Below are positions 1 through 8,530 of a stretch of 64,000 nucleotides of DNA, in pieces. Source of the DNA: Rhizobium indicum (lineage in GTDB: Bacteria > Pseudomonadota > Alphaproteobacteria > Rhizobiales > Rhizobiaceae); the NCBI RefSeq assembly GCF_005862305.2, contig NZ_CP054021.1:1550001-1614000 (forward strand), given 5' to 3'. The position numbers were made by a program, and so were the translations under genes. Numbering within the stretch: position 1 is the stretch's first letter; every line of letters starts with the position of its first letter. Under the pieces are notes generated by a model. The model saw nothing but the letters and a program-made list of their open reading frames with translations. It was not told the origin of the DNA and made no database searches.

Positions 1-566
1 TTCTTGTAGAGCGAGACGATGTGCTGCCATTCCGAGGCGCTGAGTTCGGTATCGAATTCATGACCGAGCTTGGCCTTCTCGTCTTCCAGGATCTCCTCGA
101 AGGCATCGTTGCCGAGACCCATGACGACATCGGCATACATCTGGATGAAGCGGCGGTAGCTGTCCCAGGCAAAACGCGCATCGCCGGCATCATGGCCGAG
201 CGCCTGCACCGTCTCGTCGTTGAGGCCGAGATTGAGCACGGTGTCCATCATGCCCGGCATGGAGACGCGGGCGCCGGAACGCACCGAGAGCAGCAGCGGC
301 TGGCTGACCGAACCGAAGCGGCGGCCGGTGACCGCCTCGATCGCCGATATGCCGGCGCGCACCTCAGCCTTCACCGCATCCTCGATGTGGCGGCCGTTCT
401 TGTAATAGGTGTTGCAGGCGTTGCTGACGATCGTCAGCCCCGGCGGCACCGGCAGTCCGAGCGCGCACATTTCCGCCAGATTGGCGCCCTTGCCGCCCAG
501 AATCTCGTGATCGCGCGCCCGGCCCTCAGCCTGCCCGTCGCCGAACCTATAGACCCACTTGGTCAT
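1..566 (-). CDS. ppdK: Pyruvate, phosphate dikinase, N-terminal part (runs off left edge)
   Basis: About 188 N-terminal residues of PPDK are visible; the rest lies left of the window. The enzyme interconverts pyruvate and PEP with ATP and phosphate in the cytoplasm. The translation starts MTKWVYRFGDG and contains the family's ATP-grasp N-terminal signatures: GGKGANLAEM near residue 24, the LPVPPG segment, and LLLSVRSGARVSMPGMMDT near residue 90. A G-rich Shine-Dalgarno run lies just before the ATG. A near-palindrome at 586-604 sits about 20 bp upstream of the start. Family certain; truncated by the window edge only. Confidence 0.96.
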   Translation of the reverse strand, partial: MTKWVYRFGDGQAEGRARDHEILGGKGANLAEMCALGLPVPPGLTIVSNACNTYYKNGRHIEDAVKAEVRAGISAIEAVTGRRFGSVSQPLLLSVRSGARVSMPGMMDTVLNLGLNDETVQALGHDAGDARFAWDSYRRFIQMYADVVMGLGNDAFEEILEDEKAKLGHEFDTELSASEWQHIVSLYK

Positions 567-585
567 CTTCCCCCCAACACCACAA

Positions 586-765
586 AGGGATCAGCTTAAT
601 CCCTCAGACTGCCGACAACGCTGCGAACTCCTCTTTCGTCATGCTCGGGCTTGTCCCGAGTATCTGCTACCGGTTGATGCGCAGCAGATCCTCGGCACAA
701 GGCCGAGGATGACGCCGAGTAGAGAGCGACGTCTGTCAACAAACTTAGGGATTAGCTTAATCCCT
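586..765. repeat. MITE-like palindromic element flanked by duplicated AGGGATTA-GCT-TAATCCCT
   Basis: A 19-bp near-palindrome occurs at 586-604 (AGGGATCAGCTTAATCCCT) and again at 747-765 (AGGGATTAGCTTAATCCCT). Between them, 638-713 is a long imperfect inverted repeat whose two sides read GTCATGCTCGGGCTTGT and, inverted, GTCATCCTCGGCCTTGT, then ATCTGCT on each side. Both ends of the intervening DNA also begin CAGAC when read inward. This resembles a small non-autonomous element inserted into, and duplicating, a palindrome upstream of ppdK. No transposase is present. Confidence 0.55.
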
Positions 766-876
766 TGGAGTTGAAATGAAAATCGACAAATGCGGCAAAA
801 TGTTGCGTTGCACAATAAATCTTGTGGCAGCTGGCGGTCAAAACGTTTGAAACATGGCTGACATGAAAAAAGGCAC

Positions 877-916
877 AAAAAAAGCTTTGCGGGACTGCAA
901 CAATGTCCCGCAAAGC
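877..916 (-). terminator. Rho-independent terminator (minus strand)
   Basis: A perfect 12-bp stem (884-895 with 905-916, GCTTTGCGGGAC and its complement) with a 9-nt loop is followed on the minus strand by seven T residues (complement of 877-883). It cannot serve smc well, being about 700 bp past its stop codon, so it more likely ends a separate short transcript. Confidence 0.85.
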
Positions 917-1030
917 CTTGTTTCCGTCCAGCCAGGAAAACCGGACGGGGGGTCCCTCAACCCAGGAACGATTCAGCTTTTTCTCAAAACAGAACCGTAC
1001 TGACCTTCGTTCTACGCAATTCCTGGAAAA
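877..1030 (-). ncRNA. Candidate structured small RNA ending in a strong terminator
   Basis: No convincing protein gene lies between smc and ppdK, yet a strong minus-strand terminator sits at 877-916. Upstream on the same strand are a stem-loop with arms 924-929 / 943-948 (CCGTCC/GGACGG), a 7-bp long-range pairing 962-968 / 1020-1026, and an internal hairpin 991-995 / 1009-1013. A -10-like CTATTT (plus-strand 1028-1033) would place the 5' end near 1020, giving an RNA of about 145 nt. No good -35 is visible at standard spacing. Family not recognised. Confidence 0.42.
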
Positions 1031-1261
1031 TAGATCGCTACTTCCCTGGATTTGCTCCAACGGTTTCCGGTTCTTGCCCTCGCCCGGAAAACCGCACGCA
1101 AATTCGACAATACGCAGCGTTTGCTCACCCGCTTTTTCAGCAGAGTAATTAGGTTGCGTTGAAACAACTTCTAATGCAAGTCAGCGAAAAGAGCATCACC
1201 CAAATGGGGTACAAGCGACAAGAGAGCCGACCTTTTTTGGTGTTTATTGCTCGGCCCTTGA

Positions 1262-1312
1262 TTTTACGCAATTTATGGACGCAAAACCGCGCCGCACCTT
1301 TGCTGAAATTGC
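1262..1312 (+). repeat. Dispersed 50-bp intergenic motif, copy 1
   Basis: Begins TTTTACGCA and continues with GGACGCAAAACCG and TTTGCTG-AATTGC. A second copy with the same order of blocks lies at 9532-9580. Both are intergenic. Function unknown. Confidence 0.7.
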
Positions 1313-1380
1313 GTCTGCGCTCGGCGTCTAAATGAATGCTCGGGTCAAGCCCACTGTTGTCCAGTTGGCGTTAACGACTG

Positions 1381-1519
1381 CCCCTCACCCTAACCCTCTC
1401 CCCGTTCTGACGGGGAGAGGGAACGTGCCATGCGAGACATCGGCGGGGAAAGGAGAGGCTGCGGCATATCCCCTTCGCCCCGTTTACGGGGAGAAGGTGG
1501 CGGCAGCCGGATGAGGGGC
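1381..1519. repeat. Type-I Rhizobium intergenic palindromic repeat
   Basis: Starts CCCCTCACCCTAACCCTCTC and ends GGCGGCAGCCGGATGAGGGG. It has internal hairpins of the kind CTCTCCCCGT...ACGGGGAGAGGG and CCGTTTACGGGGAGAAGG. Related copies lie at 6331-6466, 50963-51139 and 57600-57824. RIME-like elements of this sort are common between Rhizobium genes. Confidence 0.8.
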
Positions 1520-1600
1520 TGCTCTCGCCCATCCCCTGGGCCGGCATGTCGCGTGACAATCCGCCCTGCCCCGACGCAGAAAACGCGTTCGTCGAAAACC

Positions 1601-4600
1601 TCAGGCAATCTCGCGCAGGCGCTCGGCCATTTGCAGGTCGACAGAGACGAGCTGGGAGACGCCCTGCTCGGCCATGGTGACGCCGAAGAGGCGGTTCATG
1701 CGGGCCATGGTGATCGGATTGTGGGTGATGATGACGAAGCGGGTTTCGGTGGAGGCCGCCATTTCGTCCATCAGGTTGCAGTAGCGCTCGACATTGTGGT
1801 CATCGAGCGGCGCGTCCACTTCGTCGAGCACGCAGATCGGCGCTGGATTGGTGAGGAAGACGGCAAAGATCAGCGCCATCGCCGTCAGCGCCTGTTCGCC
1901 GCCGGATAGCAGCGTCATGGTCTGCGGCTTCTTGCCGGGCGGACGGGCGAGGATTTCGAGGCCGGCTTCGAGCGGATCGTCGGATTCGATCAGCTGCAGT
2001 TCGGCGGTGCCGCCGCCGAAAAGATGGGTGAAAAGCCGCTGGAACTGGGCGTTGACGATGTCGAAGGCGGCGATCAGCCGCTCGCGGCCCTCGCGGTTGA
2101 GGCTCTGGATGGCGCCGCGCAGCTTGCGGATCGCATCGATGACGTCGTCGCGTTCCTTGATCAGCGCTTCGAGCTTCTCGCTCAGTTCCTTCTGTTCCTC
2201 GTCGGCGCGCAGGTTGACGGCGCCGAGCCGTTCGCGCTCGATCCTCAGGCGTTCCAGCTCGCGCTCGACTTCGCGCGGATCGGGAAGCGCCTGCATGGTC
2301 GGGCGTCCGGTCAGCTGCAGCGCCTCGTGCGGCGCAACGTTCAGGACCTCGCGGATGCGGGCTTCGCTTTCCTGCCGTTTCTCGCGGGCGGAGACGAGAC
2401 GCTCCTCGGCGCGGCCGCGGCGTTCACGGCATTCGGCAAGTTCCGACAGTGCCGTCGTCGCCTTCTGGTCGGCTTCGCGCTGGATGCGTTCGGCCTCGGC
2501 CAGGAGATCGCTCGCCTGGCGGCGCGCCTCCTCGGCCTTCTGCAATTCGCTGAGCAGAGCGCGACGCTTGTCGTCGAATTCATCCGGCGCCAGTTCGAGC
2601 TCGGCTGCCTCTTCGCGCGCCTCTTCCTCACGCTCGCGCAGCGTCGCAACATGATCTTCGGCGCTTGCCGCCCGCTGGCGCCAGGTCTCGCGCTCCTGGC
2701 CGATCGCCATGATGCGGCGCTGGCGGGCTTCGTTTTCCCTCGCCAGACTTTCATGGCGGGCGCGGCTTTCGGCCAGCGCGCCGCGATCGGTCGCAACTTC
2801 TGCCTGCTGGAACCGCAGCCGCTCGTCGATCGCAGTCAGGTCGGGCGCGTCTTCCAGCTCGATGCGGGCGTTTTCTTCCTGGACGGCGATTTCCTCCAGT
2901 TGCGCGCGCAGCTGGCTGGCAGCCTCGCTGACGACATCGCGGCGGCGGATGAGATCGCCGGAGGCACGCTCAGCGGCAACGAGAGCATCGCGCGCTTCGG
3001 CCAAATGACGCGCCGACAGGCGGCTCATGTCGCGCGCCTCGGCAAGCCGGCGCTCCTCGGCGCGGATCGCTTCGGCAGCGGCAGCCTGCCGCGCGTCGGC
3101 TTCGGCAAGCACGTCGCGGGCAAGTGTGGCTTCGCTTTCGAGTTCGGCCAGCCGGTTCTTCTGGGCAAGGCGCAAGGCCGCTGCACTCGGGGCATCGGCA
3201 CCGGTGACATGGCCGTCCCAGCGATAGACCGCACCCTCTTTGGTCACCAGCCGCTGGCCGGGCTTCAGCGCCGCCATCAGCCGCTCCGCATCGCCTTCCA
3301 CAACCAGGCCGATCTGGCGCAGGCGGCGGGTGAGTGCTGCCGGCGCGCGCACATGTGTCAGCAGCGGCGCAACACCGGATGGAAGGGCGGGATCGCCGGC
3401 GCCATCGCCATTGTCCGACCAATGGGCCGGCGCCTCGGCATCGAGCGGCGATTCCAGATCGTCGCCGAGGGCGGCACCGAGTGCGGTTTCGAAGCCGCGA
3501 TCGACCTTCAGCTCGTCGGCAACCGGCGGAAATTTGCCGGCCGCAGCACCGGCGGCGAGCATGCGGGAAATGGTGCGGGCCTCGGTCTCCAGCGCATTCA
3601 GGCTCGAACGGGCCTGATCGACCGGCGCGCGCGACAGCGCCTCGGTCTGGCGGGCGCTAGCCAGCGCCTGGTCGACCACCTGAACCGCCGCTTCCGCGTC
3701 GGCGACGGCGATCTCGCCGGCCTCGACGATGGCGCGCTTTTCGTCGGGATCCGGCAGGCCGGCGATCTTTTCGCCGACGGCTGACAGTTCCTGGTTTGCC
3801 TCGTCCATCTGGCGTTCGAGGCGCATCCGCCGGTCCGTGAGATCGCGGATGGCGCGTTCCAGCTGGTTGCGGCCGGCAGCGGCTTCGGCGCGCTCGGCCG
3901 TCAGCTGGGTGAAGATGCGTTCGCTGTCGGCCAGTTTTGCCGCCGCGCCCTCGAAGGCCTCGCGGGTCTCCTCGGCATAACGGCCGGAATCGGCGAGAAT
4001 TTCTGAAATCTCCGCCTCTTCGGCATCGAGCCTTGCCAGGATGACGGCATTGTCGGCCACCAGCCGCTGCTCGCGGCTTATATCCTCGGCAAGCTGGGCG
4101 AGGCGACGGGTCAGCTCGTCGCGGCGGCGCAGGATGCGGCCGGCATCTTCCTCCAGCTGGCTTCTGGCGATCTGCAGGCGCTGCAGGGCGGCGGCGGCAC
4201 GCGCCTCGCCCTCGCGCAGCTCCGGCAGCTTCAGGCTGGCGATGCCCTGGTTCTTCGCCGCCTCCATCTGCATCTGCGCCTTTTCGGCGACGACGGAGGT
4301 CGCCTGGTTCAGCGCACTGTCGGCCTCGGCCTCTGCTTCCTTGGCCTGCACCCAGCGGATATGCAGCAGCATCGCTTCGCGGGCGCGGATATCGGCAGAC
4401 AGGGTCTTGAAGCGGTTTGCCTGGCGGGCCTGGCGCTTCAGGCTCTCGATCTGGCTTTCGAGCTGCGAGGTCACGTCATCGAGGCGCTCGAGATTGCCTT
4501 CGGCGGCGCGCAGCCGCAGCTCGGCCTCGTGGCGGCGGGAATGCAGGCCTGAAATGCCGGCCGCCTCTTCGAGCAGCTGGCGGCGGGCCTGCGGCTTGGC

Positions 4601-5062
4601 CTGGATCAGCTCGCCGATACGGCCCTGCCCAACCATCGAGGGCGAACGCGCGCCGGTGGAGGCGTCGGCAAACAGCAGCTGTACGTCCTTGGCGCGGCTT
4701 TCCTTGCCATTGATGCGATAGAGCGAGCCCTGCTCACGCTCGATGCGGCGGGTGACCTGGATCTCGTCGCTGTCGTTGAAGGCGGCAGGCGCGGTGCGCT
4801 CGCCATTGTCGAGATAGAGCGCCACTTCGGCAGTGTTGCGCGCCGGGCGGTTGCCGGAACCCGAAAAGATCACGTCGTCCATGCCGGAGGCGCGCATGTT
4901 CTTGTAGGAATTCTCGCCCATCACCCAGCGCAGCGCCTCGACGAGGTTCGACTTGCCGCAGCCGTTCGGGCCGACGACGCCGGTCAGCCCGCGTTCGATG
5001 ATGAATTCCGTCGGCTCGACGAAGGATTTGAAGCCGACCAGGCGCAGCTTGTTGAACTTCAT
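1601..5062 (-). CDS. smc: Chromosome segregation protein SMC
   Basis: A full-length 1153-residue SMC ATPase, the core of the condensin-like complex that organises and segregates the chromosome. It opens MKFNKLRLVGFKSF and has Walker A GPNGCGKS at residues 31-38, two long alanine- and glutamate-rich coiled coils, a flexible hinge near residues 500-650, and near the C-terminus the ABC signature LLSGGEQALTAM followed by Walker B VLDEVDAPLDD. Length and architecture are normal for the family. The start codon is unambiguous because the N-terminal motif begins at it. It lies downstream of a DsbA-like gene on the same strand, separated by a type-II repeat and that gene's terminator, so it probably has its own promoter. 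Confidence 0.98.
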   Translation of the reverse strand: MKFNKLRLVGFKSFVEPTEFIIERGLTGVVGPNGCGKSNLVEALRWVMGENSYKNMRASGMDDVIFSGSGNRPARNTAEVALYLDNGERTAPAAFNDSDEIQVTRRIEREQGSLYRINGKESRAKDVQLLFADASTGARSPSMVGQGRIGELIQAKPQARRQLLEEAAGISGLHSRRHEAELRLRAAEGNLERLDDVTSQLESQIESLKRQARQANRFKTLSADIRAREAMLLHIRWVQAKEAEAEADSALNQATSVVAEKAQMQMEAAKNQGIASLKLPELREGEARAAAALQRLQIARSQLEEDAGRILRRRDELTRRLAQLAEDISREQRLVADNAVILARLDAEEAEISEILADSGRYAEETREAFEGAAAKLADSERIFTQLTAERAEAAAGRNQLERAIRDLTDRRMRLERQMDEANQELSAVGEKIAGLPDPDEKRAIVEAGEIAVADAEAAVQVVDQALASARQTEALSRAPVDQARSSLNALETEARTISRMLAAGAAAGKFPPVADELKVDRGFETALGAALGDDLESPLDAEAPAHWSDNGDGAGDPALPSGVAPLLTHVRAPAALTRRLRQIGLVVEGDAERLMAALKPGQRLVTKEGAVYRWDGHVTGADAPSAAALRLAQKNRLAELESEATLARDVLAEADARQAAAAEAIRAEERRLAEARDMSRLSARHLAEARDALVAAERASGDLIRRRDVVSEAASQLRAQLEEIAVQEENARIELEDAPDLTAIDERLRFQQAEVATDRGALAESRARHESLARENEARQRRIMAIGQERETWRQRAASAEDHVATLREREEEAREEAAELELAPDEFDDKRRALLSELQKAEEARRQASDLLAEAERIQREADQKATTALSELAECRERRGRAEERLVSAREKRQESEARIREVLNVAPHEALQLTGRPTMQALPDPREVERELERLRIERERLGAVNLRADEEQKELSEKLEALIKERDDVIDAIRKLRGAIQSLNREGRERLIAAFDIVNAQFQRLFTHLFGGGTAELQLIESDDPLEAGLEILARPPGKKPQTMTLLSGGEQALTAMALIFAVFLTNPAPICVLDEVDAPLDDHNVERYCNLMDEMAASTETRFVIITHNPITMARMNRLFGVTMAEQGVSQLVSVDLQMAERLREIA

Positions 5063-5093
5063 GCAGAAGCTCCGCAGCGCAGGGAGGGTGTGG

Positions 5094-5266
5094 CACCCAC
5101 CTCTGCCCTGCCGGGCATCTCCCCCACAAGGGGGGAGATCGGCAAGTGGTTAGGGCTTCCCCAAACAAGGGAGCGCTTCCGCAGGGCAGTCATGAAGGTC
5201 GAGACATTCCTTCCAGCTGATCTCCCCCCTTGTGGGGGAGATGTCCGGCAGGACAGAGGGGGGTAT
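5094..5266. repeat. Type-II intergenic repeat pair (inverted)
   Basis: Two halves in opposite orientation, each built on CTCCCCC(T/A)(C/T)AAGGGGGGAG next to a CTG-CC-TGCCGG-CAT block, frame a short unique core between smc and the DsbA-like gene. This is a repeat class distinct from the type-I copies in this window and resembles dispersed repeats seen in Rhizobiales. Confidence 0.7.
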
Positions 5267-5281
5267 TCCCCACGCAGCCAC

Positions 5282-5317
5282 AAAAAAACGGGCGCACGGC
5301 TTTCGCCGTCGCCCGTT
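5282..5317 (-). terminator. Rho-independent terminator of the DsbA-like gene
   Basis: On the minus strand a 12-bp GC-rich stem with a one-base bulge (ACGGGCG and GCCGT blocks), closed by a GAAA-type loop, is followed by seven Ts. It begins about 20 bp after the stop codon of the DsbA-like gene. Confidence 0.9.
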
Positions 5318-5335
5318 CTATCGAAACGATCCGGT

Positions 5336-6112
5336 TCAGAGCAGGCTGTCGATGAGCTTCGACAAAGTGTCAACCGGCATGTCTCCAGAGTAGCGCTTGC
5401 CATTGATCAGGAAAGTCGGGGTGGCGTTGACGCCGAAATCCTTGGAACCTCTTTCCCGCGTGGCATTCACTTCATCCAGAAGCTTCTGGTTCGTCAAGCA
5501 TTTCGTGAAGCTATCCTCAGTAAATCCGGCAAGCTTCGACATCTGCAGCAGTGCGGCGCGGCCATCATCGGCGGCCGCCCAGACCTGCTGCTGCTTGAAG
5601 AGCATCGAAACCATCGGGAAATACTGTTCCGGCGTGCTCAACTGCTCCGGATTGGAAGAATTGCAGCGGGCGAGCATGAAGGCGGCTGCAGCGCGCGGGT
5701 CGAAGGGGAATTCGCGGATGATGAACTGCACCTTGCCGCTGTCGACATATTTCTGCTTGATCGTGTCGAAGACGGTGTTGTGGAAATGGGCGCAATGCGG
5801 GCAGGTCATCGACATGTATTCGACGATCTTGACCGGGGCATCGGCCTTGCCGAGCGCCATCTCCGGCAGCACGCCGGGCTTCAGCACCTCAGCCATGTCG
5901 ACATCGCCGTCGGACTCCGGCATTTCGGTCGCCGAGGTGGCGGCCGTCTGCATGGTGTCGACATTGGTGCCATCAGCCATGGTCTTGCCGGAGGACGAAG
6001 CATCGGCAGCGTCCTTGCTGTCGTTGCAGGCGACAAGCGCTACGGCAGCGGCGGCGATGGCGATACCGCTGAGCAGGCGGCGTTTCGTCAGTTGCATTTC
6101 GGACATCTGCAT
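5336..6112 (-). CDS. DsbA-family thiol:disulfide oxidoreductase, lipoprotein
   Basis: A 258-residue thioredoxin-fold protein with the active-site motif CPHC (YMSMTCPHCAHFH) and the cis-proline segment NATPTFLINGKRY near the C-terminus, so it probably oxidises or isomerises cysteines of envelope proteins. The N-terminus has basic residues, a hydrophobic run and a lipobox ending LVAC, predicting a lipid-anchored periplasmic location. I start at 6112 because GGGGAA precedes that ATG at good spacing; longer readings would bury the signal peptide. It is one transcription unit with its own terminator at 5282-5317. The exact role within the Dsb family is inferred. Confidence 0.9.
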   Translation of the reverse strand: MQMSEMQLTKRRLLSGIAIAAAAVALVACNDSKDAADASSSGKTMADGTNVDTMQTAATSATEMPESDGDVDMAEVLKPGVLPEMALGKADAPVKIVEYMSMTCPHCAHFHNTVFDTIKQKYVDSGKVQFIIREFPFDPRAAAAFMLARCNSSNPEQLSTPEQYFPMVSMLFKQQQVWAAADDGRAALLQMSKLAGFTEDSFTKCLTNQKLLDEVNATRERGSKDFGVNATPTFLINGKRYSGDMPVDTLSKLIDSLL

Positions 6113-6330
6113 GGATTCCCCATAACTAATGAGATTGACGGCGTGACTGTGCGATATAACGGCTGGCGGCCACTCACAAGGCACGGTTCGCCAACTTCCT
6201 TCAAAGAATTGTGACCGCGGGAAGACGACTAGACCAAAAATTGCGAGAATTCCTACCGCTCCGTCCCTTCATCCGAACAACGGCGGTTCGCAGTTCGAAA
6301 CCACTGCCGTCCGGTTCGTGCCGATGGCTG

Positions 6331-6466
6331 CCCCTCACCCCAGCCCTCTCCCCGTAAACGGGGCGAGGGGACGTGCCCTGCGAGAGGTTGGTGAGGAACG
6401 GAGAGGTCGCAGCATGTCCCTTCGCCCCGTTTACGGGGAGAAGGTGCCGGCAGGCGGATGAGGGGC
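6331..6466. repeat. Type-I Rhizobium intergenic palindromic repeat
   Basis: Starts CCCCTCACCCCAGCCCTCTC, contains CCGTTTACGGGGAGAAGGTG, and ends GGCGGATGAGGGG. It has the same orientation as the 1381-1519 copy. It fills most of the gap between the DsbA-like gene and the frameshifted small gene. The rest of 6113-6503 shows nothing else. Confidence 0.8.
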
Positions 6467-6503
6467 AAGCCTCGGCAATCTCCCTGGACCGAGGCCGACA
6501 GGG

Positions 6504-6834
6504 CTAAGCGCCACCGCCCTCAGCCTTCATTCGCTCGGCATGCAGACGTTCGAGCCGCTCGAAGGCCATATCGGCGATCGATATCCGAACCCGGATCATC
6601 GATCGCCTCGCGGGTCTTTCGACGCATGATTTCGTCGGTCGCACCTTCTTTCCGGGCGAACTGCGCGCGGATCGCCTGGCGACGTTCTTCGGCCGGCTGA
6701 TCCGTGGTCTCGGCGAGGAGCTTGCGCATGCGCGAGCTAAGTACCAGGCCGTCAACCGCACTGATCTTTTCGGCGCTGGCTTGAGTCAGGCCGCCGGTCT
6801 TGGTGTTGCCGGTCAAGTTGGGCGTTTTGCTCAT
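6504..6834 (-). pseudogene. Small conserved-looking gene downstream of dciA-like gene, frameshifted
   Basis: The reading frame starts at the ATG at 6832-6834, overlapping the stop of the DciA-like gene as ATGA, which suggests translational coupling. It reads MSKTPNLTGNTKTGG..., stays protein-like to ...REAIDDPGSDID, then loses its charged character and stops at 6520. The neighbouring frame supplies a natural ending, ADMAFERLERLHAERMKAE, stopping at 6504. At the switch there is a tandem CGATCGAT (6575-6582). Removing one CGAT joins the halves as ...GSDIADMAFERL. I infer a 4-bp duplication broke a gene of about 108 codons. Family unknown. A sequencing error or a tolerated new C-terminus are alternatives. 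Confidence 0.6.
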
Positions 6835-7331
6835 CAGCGTTGATTTCCCCGCTTCCCCATCACCGCGGTCCCTAAGCGCTGGATCGCCTGGCGCAGCTTG
6901 TCGTTCTCTATCCCCTCCATCATGCCTTCGAGCTTGCGGGCGGCTTCGCCTTTCAGCGGCGGCGGGGTGCGGGAGCGGCGGATGGCTTGTGAGACCGGCT
7001 TCTGGACGATGCGGATCTGGTGGACGGCGGCAAAGCCGAAGAAGCTGTTGATGCGCTGGATGAGTTCGCCCTGCGCATGGGTGAGGAACAGCGCGCGCGC
7101 GCCTTCGCAGGCAATGGTCAGCACGCCGGGGCGGAAGCCGCCGGTCTCATCGCCGCCGCGGGCCCAGGCGATCTTTTCCGGCCGGGTGCAATCGGCGAAA
7201 TCCTCGCCGGCAATTTCACTCCACGAGCCGAGCAGCGCCGTGTTGATGCCGGCGCGCCTCGCAAGCACGGGATCGATCAGCCCGTTCGCCAGCTCGGAAA
7301 TCTGCTTTGCACCTTTGCGTGGATAACTCAT
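6834..7331 (-). CDS. DUF721 / DciA-like protein
   Basis: 165 residues opening MSYPRKGAKQISELANGLIDPVLARR and containing the DUF721 pattern: W-EIAG-DFA-C-PEKI, then VLTIACEGARALFLTHAQGELIQRINSFFG. DciA proteins recruit or load the replicative helicase in bacteria lacking DnaC, so a role in replication initiation is likely but inferred. The C-terminal third is basic and low in complexity. It is divergent from mutY with about 107 bp between the starts, and it overlaps its downstream small partner by four bases. Confidence 0.85.
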   Translation of the reverse strand: MSYPRKGAKQISELANGLIDPVLARRAGINTALLGSWSEIAGEDFADCTRPEKIAWARGGDETGGFRPGVLTIACEGARALFLTHAQGELIQRINSFFGFAAVHQIRIVQKPVSQAIRRSRTPPPLKGEAARKLEGMMEGIENDKLRQAIQRLGTAVMGKRGNQR

Positions 7332-7438
7332 CGAAACCCTTCAGCGACGCCGCCAATTCGCATGCCAATTCGCACAGGCGACTTGATCGCGCGGCATTGC
7401 TTCCCAAGTATAGGCACTTCCCCCCATCGCGGCAAATC

Positions 7439-8530
7439 ATGACGATCACCACACTCGACACGCCCTCCGCCAAGCCCCTGCTCGACTGGTACGATCGCCA
7501 CCACCGCGACCTGCCCTGGCGTGTGGCGCCCGGCATGGCGGCCCGCGGCGTCAAGGCCGATCCCTATCGCGTCTGGCTGTCCGAGGTGATGCTGCAGCAG
7601 ACGACGGTGCAGGCGGTCAAACCCTATTTCGAGCGGTTTCTGCAGCGCTGGCCCGAGGTGACCGATCTTGCCGCAGCCGAGACCGACGCGGTGATGGCCG
7701 CCTGGGCGGGGCTTGGCTATTACGCACGGGCCCGCAACCTGAAGAAATGCGCCGAAGCGGTGGCGAACGAGCATGGCGGCGTCTTTCCCGATACCGAAGA
7801 AGGTCTCAGATCCCTGCCGGGCATCGGCGACTATACGGCAGCCGCCGTCGCAGCCATCGCCTTTGACCGCCAGGCGGCTGTCATGGACGGCAATGTCGAG
7901 CGGGTGATCTCCAGGCTCTATGCGATCGCTACGCCGCTTCCAGCCGCCAAGCCCGCGATGAAGCAGAAGGTGGCGCTGTTAACGCCTGCCGATCGGCCCG
8001 GCGATTTCGCCCAGGCGATGATGGATCTCGGCGCCACGATCTGCACGCCGAAGCGGCCGGCCTGTTCACTCTGTCCGTTCCGGGGTGCCTGCAAGGCACT
8101 CAAACTTTCCGATCCCGAGCTCTTTCCCGTCAAGGCGGCGAAGAAGGAGAAGCCGGTCAGATACGGCGCGGCCTTCATCGCGGTCACCGCCGATGGCGAG
8201 ATCCTGTTGCGGCGGCGCGTCGACAGCGGCCTGCTCGGCGGCATGACCGAGGTGCCGACAACAGCGTGGACGGCGCGCATCGACGGCGAGACCTCAGCTG
8301 CCGCCGCGCCCTTCGCAGCGGCATGGCAGGCCTCCGGCACCGTCATCCATGTCTTCACCCATTTCGAGCTCAGGCTTTCGATCTGGCGTGCGGCCATCGC
8401 CACCAAAATCGATAGGAATGACGGATGGTGGGAGCCGGTTACAAATCTTGAAGCCCAGGCCTTACCAACAATCATGAAAAAAGCGATCGCAGCGGCTATT
8501 CCTCTCGCGTTTAAAACATCCAAGGGATGA
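7439..8530 (+). CDS. mutY: A/G-specific adenine glycosylase
   Basis: A 363-residue MutY that removes adenine mispaired with 8-oxoguanine. The catalytic glutamate lies in SEVMLQQT (E49), the helix-hairpin-helix GIGDYTAAAV near 128-137, and the catalytic aspartate in MDGNVERV (D150). Cysteines 202, 209, 212 and 218 have the C-x6-C-x2-C-x5-C spacing of the 4Fe-4S loop. A C-terminal NUDIX-like domain for 8-oxoG recognition follows (about 240-355). I start at MTITTLD because upstream residues are not family-like. Its stop overlaps the start of the next gene (ATGA), so the two are co-translated. Confidence 0.97.
   Translation: MTITTLDTPSAKPLLDWYDRHHRDLPWRVAPGMAARGVKADPYRVWLSEVMLQQTTVQAVKPYFERFLQRWPEVTDLAAAETDAVMAAWAGLGYYARARNLKKCAEAVANEHGGVFPDTEEGLRSLPGIGDYTAAAVAAIAFDRQAAVMDGNVERVISRLYAIATPLPAAKPAMKQKVALLTPADRPGDFAQAMMDLGATICTPKRPACSLCPFRGACKALKLSDPELFPVKAAKKEKPVRYGAAFIAVTADGEILLRRRVDSGLLGGMTEVPTTAWTARIDGETSAAAAPFAAAWQASGTVIHVFTHFELRLSIWRAAIATKIDRNDGWWEPVTNLEAQALPTIMKKAIAAAIPLAFKTSKG

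Larger units (their letters stand above)
1031..1600. other. Gene-free stretch with two repeat elements
   Basis: No ORF here has a credible start, ribosome site or protein-like composition. Position 1262-1312 is a copy of a dispersed motif that recurs at 9532-9580 (TTTTACGCA...GGACGCAAAACCG...TTTGCTG). Position 1381-1519 is a type-I Rhizobium intergenic repeat. The remainder shows nothing I can support. Confidence 0.6.

Noticed and set aside
639..1148. Short ORFs on both strands between ppdK and smc
   Set aside because: They run through the repeat element and the terminator stem and lack ribosome sites or protein-like composition.
2024..3784. 586-codon plus-strand ORF opposite smc
   Set aside because: It is fully antisense to a certain smc coding region; high-GC codon bias opens such shadow frames.
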